Shown here: piece after piece, positions 20,387 to 30,225 of the stretch
How positions within the stretch are numbered: the stretch's first letter is position 1
Layout: each line of letters begins with the position of its first letter
DNA from: Parachlorella kessleri
Taxonomy: Eukaryota > Chlorophyta > Trebouxiophyceae > Chlorellales > Chlorellaceae
Assembly: GCA_001598975.1 (NCBI GenBank)
Contig: BBXU01002200.1
Coordinates: forward strand, 1 to 46,782
Direction of reading: 5' to 3'
DNA length: 46,782 nt
The notes under the pieces: generated by a model
Database searches by the model: none
Told to the model about the DNA's origin: nothing
The model's input: the letters and a program-made list of their open reading frames with translations, nothing else
Translations under genes and position numbers: made by a program

Positions 20387-23300
20387 CTAGCTCATGGGCA
20401 CAATACCCACACTGTGGAACGCTCTGTCAATCACTGGCCCCAAGCTAGCCAGGTCCACCCATGTGTTCTGATAGACCCAGTGTGCATGCGCGTCCCAGTT
20501 TTGGGGCCGTAGCTCATTGCTGTGGGGATGCAAATGGTACGTCAGCTTCTCCTGAACCGCCCTGCATGCAAGCAGGTGAACACCTATGGGCACGGAGGCT
20601 GCGCACCCAGCATATAGCGGGACGCACCAGCGGCACTGCAAATGCACACCTCTGCCACACCAAGATGTAGCCGGGCATGCAGGTATCGTGCAACCCCCGG
20701 CATGCTGGGCTTTGTGCTTACCGCGGCGTCTTAAAGTCGTCCTCTCGAAAAAAAGCATACTCGGGCCTCTCACTGAACCACTGCTGGTAATGGCACTCAT
20801 TAGCCAGTGCCATTTCCTGGTAATACTCTCTGATAGGCCCGCCATAGGGTAGGCGCCAGCCATAGGGGTGCAGCTGAATAACGGTCGCCCGCGGCTTGAT
20901 GAACAATACGTTTGTCCACCCTGCAAAAGCCAACAATGTGCCCTGTCAGCCTCACAGAAGAATGTGGAAGTGACACACTATCTGTGGCTGACAAAGGCTG
21001 CTTTACACTCCCGGTGGCCGCGAATAACCACTGGTAGCATCACATTGCATGATCACTTGGTGGTAAGTGGCTTCAGCCAAAAGATTGGGCCCTGCATTTG
21101 AGCCGGACACGGATCAAGACATGCGCCAGGAAATGCTGCCTACCAGTAGGCCCACCCACCTGCCCCATGCATTCCTATGAGCACATCCGTTTCTCTAAGC
21201 AACTCCATGGTATCAAGCAGGGGCTCCTGCAGCTCAGATATGGTGGCTCTCCTAAGCTTGGACGAGGAATTGAGGAGATTGGGCAAGTGGCATTCACCAT
21301 CCATGGGACATTGTCAAAGCAAGCAGTTACATGCAAGCAGGGAGTAGCAGCTTAAGGGCAGGGCATGCGTGACGCAGCCAAGGCTACAACTGTTTGCTGA
21401 CAGTGAGCTGCAACAGCACCGATCCAAGGCAGAGGGGTCTGACGGCTACTTGCACACCTGCAAGGTCGTCACTCTCACAGTGACGTTGTAGCGGGAGAGT
21501 ATGTAGTGCAAGATGTCATGCTGGTTGAGCACTGCCCGAGAAAAAGACCGCACAATATAGGTGACTATCGGCCTTGCGTGCTTGGCTGCCTGCACGTGCC
21601 AGGCTCGCAAGAACATGAGTAGAACTAGGAGCAGGAGGTGACACTAGACATGCAGGGCATGGGGAAGGGCGGGCTTGCCTACAACCAGCGCTGCTCTGCA
21701 GCTTACCTCTCGTGGACCGGCCAGCTCGACTGGCTCATATGTTTGATTTACAGCCATGGCCGCTTTCCAAAGCCTGCACAAGGGGCACTTGTCCCTGTGT
21801 TCGGTGGTGGCAGAATTGGTAAGGCAGGGACAACATGAGACACACTGTGGTATCACCCAAGCAGCACGCATGCTTAGCTTGTGCAAAACACCACTACTTT
21901 AATGCAACACTTTCCTGTGCAGCTGCTCTGGACCTGCTGCTGAGCCTTCAGGCAGATCAAAGGGGAGGATATGCCGGGCAAGGCGTATATCCTCAGGCCC
22001 GATGCCCTGCCGCAACCACTCCAACCTCCTACTTAGAGAGCCCTGTAACAACACCCAGACTTTCATAAGCAATCACGTCCATGGATTAATCTTAGGAAAG
22101 TGGTAGGTGCATACACTGCTATGCTCCATTCCGTCAGGCTGGTGAGCCAGCGCCAGCGCTTGCACACCTGCGGCCTGCTGGCTGCCTGGTTAAGCGCCCA
22201 CTCCTGCTCAGCTGACCTCGCAAACGCCTTGAAGACACGCAGCGCCTCGACGCGGTCGGCCTGCAGAGCACCACACCGCGCACCCTCAATAGCTTAACAC
22301 CAGGAACAGAGAGCAGGAGGGAGCCAGCTAGCGCGCAAGCTTGCCCAGCAAGACCGGAGGAAGGTTCAGCTCACGCACCCTCCTAGAGGCGACCTTGTTG
22401 GTGGCGTGATAAAAATCCAAGGTGTTGGTCGCCCCAATGAACAGCTTACGGAAGCAGTACCCTTCAAGCTCATCCAGTGCCCTGCGGTGCACACACACAC
22501 CATCCTGTGCACTCAGTTCTGTGTGGCCTGCAGAAGACGGAGGGCAAGGTGGACAAACAGCATGGTGCCCTGATGAGTGGCTCTCTTTACTGAGCCAGGG
22601 TGGCGCACACCTGACGTCGGTGGACATGGCTGCGAGTAAGTGAGACCACTGGCTGTTCAAGGGTCTCCTGCTGTATGCCAGCAGCAACGGGCCGTTCTCA
22701 CGACTGGCGCTCCATACACCAGGTTTGCACCAGGGGTCCAGGCCTGGGGTGCAGGAAGTGGCAGGCAAAGCCCCTGCAGTGGCATGGGGGAAGGTGGTGA
22801 GTCATTGCAAGATTGCCAGCAGGTCGAGGGCACTGCTTGCGCTACGGAAGAGTGTCAGAGAGTTGGGAAGACACATACACTCCCTGGGGTACCTACCTGA
22901 GTGGGGTGGGCAGGAAGTTTGAATGTTGCTGTTGTTGAAGGCGTCGTGGGCTGCCGGGCACTTCTTGCCCATCCCCTCCACAACCTCCCTGCAGGTTCAG
23001 TGAGCAGCCACTTCAGCACGTAACCGCAACAACCCGAACACAGGGCGTCGCACAGTTTGTGAGACAAAAATGTGTAAGGCACCGAGCCAAGGCAGGCAGG
23101 CAGGCAGGCAGGCGCGGCTTACGCAGCAGGCTCTCAAGGTCGTCCCAATGGCCGCCTGTGCCACAGGTTAATATGGCACACACCTCGGGGGCGTAAGGCA
23201 CAGTTGCCACCTTGCACCCACCGGACATTGCCTTTGTCATCGATCTCAACCAAGGGCAGGAGGCGCTGCTCACGCAGCGTCTGGAAAGGTGCCATGATGC

Positions 23301-24633
23301 CCTCAGAGAACATGTGGAAGATGTTGCGGCTGCACCCAGGTCAAGAGGCAGCCATAAGCGCTGTACTTGGAGGATGGCCCTCAAGAGGCCATCATGAAAA
23401 GCCAGAGGCGCGTCACCTGTAATACGGCAGCTTAGCGGTGACATGTGCCTTGTGTGTCACTCAGCTCAGTGAGGCATTTTCACTCCTAGGGCACGGGACA
23501 GTGCCACCAAGCTTAAAGTAGTGGGGCAAATGTGCAGCTAGAGCAACCTTTGAAGCAACATCGCCCCACCTGTACATGGGTTGCACGAGGTATGCGGGCT
23601 TCTCAATCCAGCCCTTGCACCCTGACATGTTACCAGGCTTCTTGGAGTAGGCAACCTGCACATAATGCCTGCAGGGCAGCACCCAGGTCAGCTCTTGTTG
23701 CAGTAGGGCCTTTGAAGTGCCACAATGAGCCTGTCAATTGGCACTCCCTGCCGCAACCAGCAAAGCAGCAGCACCTGGCTGTCGCAAGGAAGGTGCAGTA
23801 GCAGGGTGAGCTTACCTCTCAATCCCAGTTTCTCGATCGTTTTTGGGTGCTTTGACAATGAGTCCAGTAGGTGCGCGAGGCACACTGCCTCTGGGTAGAG
23901 AGTAGTTCAGGGACAGGGTGTCCACCCACAGAGCTGGTGGGATGCCTGCAAGAGGAAGGCAGGCGGTGCACCCATGCAAGCCGGCAAGCCACAAGCAGCA
24001 GGACTCCCGGCACTTCTGTCTGACATGCAACACGACCTACCAGCATCCCAGGTCACCTTCAGCACAGCCTAAACACTGGCCATCAGGTATGTAAAAGAGG
24101 AGTAGGTCGCACCTGGGGCTCCAAAGAAGTCAAGCCTTTGAGCAGTAAACCGTATATTCTCCCAGCCTTGGTAGTAATACCGCCTCGCCCCGCCCCGGGC
24201 CCCCCTCTGGCCCAGGGAGGAGTATAGTTTCAGAGACGATGTCAGCTCATGCGGGAGTGTTGGTATTACATCGGTGATGGCCTCCTGCTGGGGACCCGGT
24301 GGGACAACGGCTGTGGTTCCTTTCTTGTATGGCGCCTGGCTGAGTGCTGGGTCAAGTGTCCAACATGCGGTGAGGGACAGGAGCAAGCGTGAAGAGGCTG
24401 CAAAAAGTGTTCAAATAGGCAGGTTAGTCGTCACTGGGCATGACATTCTTGGGGTGGCAGAAGGGAAGCAGGTCATTGATGACTTTTTCTGCTACCCACT
24501 GCACTGCAGCTGCGTCAGTTGCAGGCAGCCTACCTCTTCGCCCTTGCAGCTTAGGAAGTGCACCACCGCCAAGAAGCGTCAAGCAAGCTGCACCAACCAA
24601 CAACAGCAGCACGAAGGCTGCACGCCGCTGCAT
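20387..24633 (-). CDS. Type II membrane glycosyltransferase, GT61/DUF563 family (POMGNT2/EOGT-like)
   Basis: GT61 enzymes transfer xylose, GlcNAc or arabinose in the ER/Golgi. The ATG at 24633 opens MQRRAAFVLLLLVGAACLTL, a signal anchor. Firm exons: 24633-24435, 24397-24113, 23945-23816, 23668-23570, 23329-23211, 21589-21458, 21226-21160, 20920-20722, 20519-20387 (TAG). Probable middle exons: 23155-23123, 22988-22897, 22709-22611, 22481-22379, 22260-22168, 22042-21934, 21773-21707. Family motifs: SRNIFHMFSEG, GYCFRKLFIGA, ARPIVTYIVR, ETDVLIGMHGAGWTNVLFIKP followed by VIQLHPYGW. Predicted N-glycosylation sites (NQT, NVT) fit a luminal catalytic domain. Oddities: intron 1 would be only 37 nt (24434-24398), and phases do not close between 23123 and 22988 or between 21934 and 21773. 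The acceptor sugar is unknown. Confidence 0.87.
23091..23113. repeat. (GGCA)n microsatellite in a GT61 intron
   Basis: Just under six copies of the tetranucleotide GGCA lie between the modelled exons 23155-23123 and 22988-22897. Such repeats are assembly- and slippage-prone, which may matter for the unresolved phase in this part of the gene. Confidence 0.85.
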
Positions 24634-24910
24634 GATGTTGCTCAACCAACGGAACAGCACAAGTGAAAAACGTCATATTATGTCATGAGAATAAACGTAC
24701 CATAGCGAGGCAAACAGATGACGGGAGAGGCAAAGTCGGCAGTGCTGGTCTAACAAGGTCCAACCCCATTCCAACAACATGCGCCTCCCAGCACGCAGCA
24801 GGGGCGCGGAAACATCTATCAGATTCCTCCTTGCAAGCTTACTCGCTCAGGTCAATAGCAAACCCGGGCATAACGGCATAACCCTTAGGCCGGCCTTTGA
24901 TTTGCGGACC
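24634..24910. promoter_or_regulatory. Divergent promoter region (GT61 / malonyl-CoA decarboxylase)
   Basis: The start codons of the minus-strand GT61 gene (24633) and the plus-strand decarboxylase (24911) are 277 bp apart, or 145 bp if the upstream in-frame ATG at 24779 is used. Transcription of both must initiate here. No element is identified. Confidence 0.5.
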
Positions 24911-27900
24911 ATGCTGCCTGCTAGCAGGCGTTCCGGCAACCTGGCTACTCTCTGGGTCAGGAGCCTGGCGACTCAGGCAGACAATATACTGTCCCAGTGG
25001 AGATCACTGCTATTATATTCGCCCCCACATCAAGACGAAGTCAGTCATGTCAAGGAGCTGCTGCACACGGCGATCAGGTGTGATTAGCAAGGTTGGTCTC
25101 GCTTGTTGCAATCTTGTGCAGATTGGAGGGTCTTAAATGCAGTTTCAACTGCTCGCATCCTGAGCTTCCAACGTACTGCAGATTGCGGCAGGGCAAGGCA
25201 GCAAGCACGCTGCCTGAAGAGCTCGTAGGGGTCTTCGTACAGGCAAGCTCTGCGTTCGGCAATCACACTCTGTTGATGGGCAGATGGTGCGAGCAGAAGA
25301 AATACTCAGGGTCAAAGTGAGAGCGGCTGGAACCCAGCCACTGGATGCAGTTATGCTTTGGGTCTTTGCTCGCTCCTGCTACCTGACCACCATCCTAACC
25401 CCTGGCATGGTTTTCATGCATAATCTATTGCTTGAGCTTGTCGTGCCTACAGTATTACAGGCGGCTGGATGCCGGAGGCCGGGAGCGGCTGCTCCGCACG
25501 CTTTCGCAGGACTTCTCGGTGCAAAGCAGCGAGGTGGACCAGGTGAGCCCACATCAGCTGAACTTGCCCGAGTTGCGTGGAGACAGCTTGGGGCTTGTGC
25601 TCAGCGACCTATCTAGTTTTGTGCCGTCCCAGGCACGGCTGATCCATCCAGCCATCGGTAAACACGTCCACCGCTGTCAAACTGCGGCTGTAGGCTATAG
25701 TGGCCTGGCAGCAGGCGCTGCAGCGGAGTCAGAAGGACCGGCAGCAGCAGCAGGCAGCCGCGGGGCGCAGCCCGGTGCAGCAGGAACAGCAGGCGCAGCA
25801 GCAGGACGCACCTGACGACCAGGCTGCTGAGGCGGTCAGCAGGTCGGCGCAGCGGCTTGCCGCGGCCAGTCAACCGCTGTATTCGCGCCTTTTCCTGCCC
25901 ATCAGCCAGCAACACTGCGGCATCAAATTCTTGGTGGACTTGAGGGCGGACTTGCAGGAGGTAAAATCGCCGGGGGTGCAGGGGAGAGTAGGGGATGCCG
26001 GGAATAGCTGACAGGGAGGCCTGGGCCCAACAGGGCCCCGTGGGAGTGCAGAGGCCATGGCAGGGGGGTGGAGCACAGAGCAACGGGGCCCTTCGGACGC
26101 AGGGAAGGCCTGGGAGGCGAAACAACCACCGGCCAGCCGTGTTGATGTTTAATGGCTGCATGGGGGTGCAACGCTGGCCCTCCTGTGTTGCCAAAGAGAG
26201 CTGAGCAGGCGGGCAGCACCCAGCCGCAACAGGAACATAAACCGCCGCTCTCCCATGGCGCGCGCGCAGTACAGCCCCCTCTCTGCCGTGCCCCCTGCAG
26301 TGTATAAGGCGCCAGCCGCGAGGCTCTGCCTCGCTGCGTGGGCTGAGCGACTCGCTGCGGCGCGTGCTGGCCGAGTGGTTCAGCGTGGGGCTGCTGCAGC
26401 TGAGGCGCCTGACATGGGAGGGCACGCCGGCGGCGCTGCTGGAGAAGGTCCGGTCCAGGCGTGCTTGAAGTGCAGCTACATATTATGGAGGAGCGGTTCT
26501 TGACTGGTCTTTGATGCCAGGGGAGGGGGGGGGGGAGGGGGCACATGCATCGCTCCCTGCCCATACAAGTCACAACAGTGGTTTGCCCATCCCGGCCACC
26601 TGTGCAGCACACCTGCACAGGGTGGCAGAAACGACTGGCGGTCAGGCTTAGCTTTGCAACCGCTTGTGCATAGGGAGGGTGAGGTTGGACGGCCGGCCAG
26701 GACAGCAAAACGCCCCTCGCGCCCCCCGGTTGCCAGCAGGTCATGGCGTACGAAGCGGTGCACAGCATGGCGGGCTGGTCGGACTTGCGGCAGCGCCTGG
26801 GCCCCGCCCGCCGCGTGTTTGCCTTCTTCCACCAGGCCATGCCGCAGGAGCCGCTGGTGGTGCTGCACACCGCCCTGCTGCGCTGCCCGCCTGCTGCCAG
26901 CATGGAGGAAATATTCAGCGGTGGGTGGGTCGGTCCGTGGGACAGAGGAGGCAATAGGAGGAGAGGAAAGAGGGGACTCGGGAGGGTGGCAGAGGGCCAT
27001 CCTGGAGATGGTGGCAACAAGGGAGCCAAATGCCTGCCTTGAAAGGCTTGGGAGGATGCTTGGCTGTTCCGCAACAGATCGTTGGGACGAGCTGGGATGC
27101 TGACAATTTTTCCTGCCACAGCACAACACCTTGTGCCGCTGGGCACCCCAGCTGCAGCAGTGCAGCAGCCAGGATAAGAACCAACACGGTGCCCCCACCC
27201 TCCCCCCGCCTCCCCCATGCAGGCAGCCATGACAGCCCCGACGCCCCCACCACCGCCGTGTTCTACTCCATTACCTCCACCCAGCGGGGGCTGGCCGGGG
27301 TGGACCTGGGCAACTTCCTCATCAAACAGGCGAGCCAGCCAGTGGGGTCAGCGGCTGGAGTGCATATGACACTGCTGTATGAGGGTGTGTGCCTGTGGGA
27401 CTCGCAGGGCACACTGGTTGAACAACCCCTTGGCAGACCCATCTGCAGCGCCTTGGGAGATTTCTGCAGCAGCCGTCCGACCCCCTCTGGTGCCGCAGCG
27501 GCATGGGCAATGGCAAGCAGCAGGTTGGGCAACGCATAAAGTTTTCCAACACCCCTTTGGTGCCATAGGCTGGGCCAGCTGCTTTCCTGAGGTGCTTGTG
27601 ACATAGACAAGCCCAGAAAATGTCTGCCCCCGTCCCACCACCCTTGTCGCGCAGGTAGCTCACTGCCTCTTACAGGAGTTCCCCAGCTTGACCACGCTGT
27701 GCACGCTCTCCCCCATGCCCGGCTTTGCTGACTGGCTGGCTATGCGGGCAGCCCGGGGCCGGCAGGGGCTGGACCCCACACCCCTGCTGCTACCGGGGGA
27801 GCTGCAGCAGCTGGGGGCCTTGGCAGCCAAGCACCTGGACACACAAGGTGGGGTCAATGGAGGGGTGGGTGACTTGCCGGGGAGTTTTTGGGGATCCCGC

Positions 27901-28724
27901 AAGGCTTTAATCGTTGAACTTGTAAGCCGCAGGATGGAGTGTCACCTCAGACTTGCCATCCTCGGCGAGGAGAGCTCACTTGTGCATCTGTCCTGCTGAA
28001 GACACAGCGCTCGTGCTGCTCAGCGTGCTCACCACGCGGTTTCAAGACAAAACAGATGGTGTCACCAGTCACAGCCTCTCCCCTGCTTGTATGCCTTCAT
28101 CTGTGCAGCTGGCGGCCTCGAGGGCAGCCCCCAGCAGGCGGCTGCTGTGCTGCAGTGGGCGCTCCAAGGCGACCCCTGGGTGCACAACCCGCACTTGGAA
28201 GAGGCGCTGAGGCCCGCCATGCTGAGGCTGGCTGCCGTGTACCTGGTGCAAGAGAAGCGGCGGTGAGCGGTGCACATGCTCGCATGCGTGTACGACAGCT
28301 GCTGCCGCGCTGTGTGTGTATGCGTCGGGTGCCAGCTGCACTGCAAGTTCCGGTGTACGGCCTGGTAGCCGTGCTGTGTCCCAGGCTAGCTGGTCGGATG
28401 TGTCCCATGCCACGGCTCCTGATGATGCGCTCGAAATGTCCTGTTGATTGTCGGTGGCGTTTTGGCTGCTGCACCCGCAGGGGCCTGGCGCTCGACCCTG
28501 TCGCCAACTTCCACCTGCGCAACGGGGCCGAGCTGTGGCGCCTCAACTGGCGGGCCGACACCTCGCCGGCCTTCCTGGCCCAGTCGCACGGCCTCATGGC
28601 CAACTATGTGTACCGCCTGGAGGAGGTTGCAGGCAACAACAGGCGATACCTTGTGGACGAGGAGGTGGTGGTGGGGCCGGAGGTGGAGCAGCTGCTTGGT
28701 GAGGGGGGAGGGAAGGAGGTGTGA
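24911..28724 (+). CDS. MLYCD: Malonyl-CoA decarboxylase
   Basis: Converts malonyl-CoA to acetyl-CoA and CO2. Ten exons close in phase: 24911-25077, 25182-25242, 25453-25542, 25694-25960, 26301-26447, 26740-26920, 27223-27329, 27655-27847, 28109-28262, 28481-28724 (TGA); 536 residues. The N-terminus MLPASRRSGNLATLWVRSLA is a good mitochondrial presequence; an in-frame ATG at 24779 would lengthen it. The helical N-terminal domain carries a Gln-rich insert (about residues 115-145). The catalytic domain shows VFYSITSTQRGLAGVDLGNF (catalytic Ser region), SLSPMPGF-type TLSPMPGFADWL, NFHLRNGAELWRLNW (expected catalytic His) and SHGLMANYVYRLEE. The C-terminus ends GGGKEV with no PTS1, unlike the SKL of animal enzymes. 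Introns 2 (25243-25452, CAG|GCAAGC) and 7 (27330-27654, CAG|GCGAGC) use GC donors; both restore conserved sequence exactly. Confidence 0.94.
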
Positions 28725-28752
28725 AAGGTGACAGCAAAGCGTGATGCCCAGG

Positions 28753-28848
28753 GTGTACTTAACTAAGGTGGCAGGCAATGGGAATGGAGAGGAGGTACGG
28801 GTATACTTATTTAGGGTGGCAAGTAATGCGATCTGAGAGGAGGTACGG
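28753..28848. repeat. 48-bp tandem repeat, two copies plus a partial third
   Basis: Copies at 28753-28800 and 28801-28848 share GTATACTTA...AGGTGGCA-G-AATG...GAGAGGAGGTACGG, and GTATACT starts a third copy. It lies in the MLYCD 3' UTR or just beyond it. Confidence 0.8.
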
Positions 28849-29441
28849 GTATACTGGCCTGACACGTGTGTATGCTGTTACGCTCTGTGTAGTGTCTTGC
28901 CTGAGATCTGAGCCAGTAGGTCGCTCCCTGGAACAAGCTAAGGCCACTGCAGTGCACTGGAATAGCAGGGGTGCGGAAACTACAGCAGGGGCAGAAGAGA
29001 GCAGGGTTATACTTGGCTGACAGGGTTATATGCAGTTATGCTATGTACTCTTGGAGTCTCCTGCCCTGCAGCGACCCCGGCTCTAGCATGGGGGCATCCT
29101 TGTGCTGCTGTGGTTGAAGCCGGCAGCTCTTCAGTGATTGGGGGCCCCATAAACAAGGATTTACACGGGGCTGTGAACAACAAACTACACGGCTAGCACT
29201 GAGACAGGCTCTTTTGTGTCTGCCCGGGCGTCCTCCCAACACAGCAATCACAGCTGCATTGCCCCATCATGCTCGCAACGGAATGACACAGTATCTCATC
29301 AACCCAGTCGCAGCATCCCTTGCAAGGCAAGACATCTCAGCTGAGCCATCCAGCCACGCTCGAAAGAGGGAATGCAGAGAAATCAGTACTACCAGTGAAA
29401 TGAAACAGGTCTCATCTTCTCAACAGCAGTCTTGATCGACA

Positions 29442-29613
29442 ACCAACACTTTCCAAGGATGCATCACCCCAATCACTCAACATAGCCTTCACATCCTTTA
29501 CAACCAGGGCTGCAGCTGTCCCTCATTACCAACACTTTCCAAGATGACACATCACCCCAATCACTCAACATTGCGTCCACAAGCTTGACAACCAGGGCAG
29601 CTGTCTCCCCATC
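29442..29613. repeat. 86-bp tandem duplication
   Basis: ACCAACACTTTCCAAG at 29442 recurs at 29528, and the copies stay alignable for about 86 bases (shared ATCACCCCAATCACTCAACAT and ACAACCAGGGC). Small indels separate the copies. On the minus strand both encode ALVVK-V-AMLSDWGD in different frames. Confidence 0.8.
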
Positions 29614-29775
29614 AGGATATGAGCCCAGGCCAACCCGCACCCAGCCGCCACTTCTTATCCGCAGAAGGAGCCTCTGCACGCCACGACCTACTACCAAGGT
29701 GCACATGTAAGTGCACGTGACAGGGGCTGTGAGCAGAGCAGGCAGAGCACAGCCACCAGCCAGTTTGGGTGCCAC
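29473..29775 (-). pseudogene. Possible small gene remnant with a weak AP2-like segment
   Basis: The minus-strand frame contains RIRSGGWVRVGLGSYPDGETAALVVKLVDAML. Its W-V-x-V-x-LGSY-x-x-x-E-x-A pattern weakly recalls the second and third strands and helix of an AP2/ERF or integrase-type DNA-binding domain. The next tandem copy carries the same AALVVK-AMLSDWGD in another frame, so the frame is broken by the duplication. No start codon, splice sites or neighbouring exons support a full gene. It may equally be chance coding in the 3' UTR of a neighbour. Confidence 0.25.
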
Positions 29776-30225
29776 GCTAGCTACGCATGGAACAAGATGG
29801 TAAGTCTTTTTCTCGATACCAGCTGAGTCCTCATGACAAGTCCCTGTTCAAACAAATATTACTCCCACTCGGCAGCAAAGGGTACGAACCAAAGGACGAC
29901 ATGTGGCCCTGCCGCTGCTCTTGCATGACAGCACCAACAAGCAAACCACAAGGCGCTTCTGTACAGCCACCTCCACACCTCACCCACCGCCCCCACAGCT
30001 GCGCACACCCAGGGAGCCACGGGTCCAACGCCACCAACCCCAGCTGCTCCGGCGGCCTACAGCCACACCTTGTCCGCACCTCCCTTCTGCCTCTCTGCTA
30101 CCCCACATACACAAGCGCCGGCCTCAGCTTTACGCACACGTACACATCAGCACTGCTTGCACACTGCCTGCCGCCTTGCACGCCCCTCCCTAGCGGCGCG
30201 GGGCCATCCGCCCGCTTCACCACTC

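Larger units (their letters stand above)
28725..30225. other. Intergenic region between convergent MLYCD and the KYDP-repeat gene
   Basis: This holds both 3' UTRs, a 48-bp tandem repeat, an 86-bp tandem repeat and one small doubtful reading frame, each listed separately. I see no RNA gene and no TGTAA close to either stop codon. Confidence 0.55.

Noticed and set aside
25923..27230. A 435-codon minus-strand open frame opposite the MLYCD exons
   Set aside because: It is Cys/Pro/Arg-rich with no domain, and the plus-strand MLYCD exons with matching splice phases explain the same DNA. Long antisense frames are expected in GC-rich coding sequence.
27330..27345. A GT donor (CCA|GTGGGG) 12 nt downstream as the end of MLYCD exon 7
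   Set aside because: It also keeps the frame but inserts four residues into a tightly conserved helix; the GC donor gives NFLIKQ joined directly to VAHCLLQEF as in the family.
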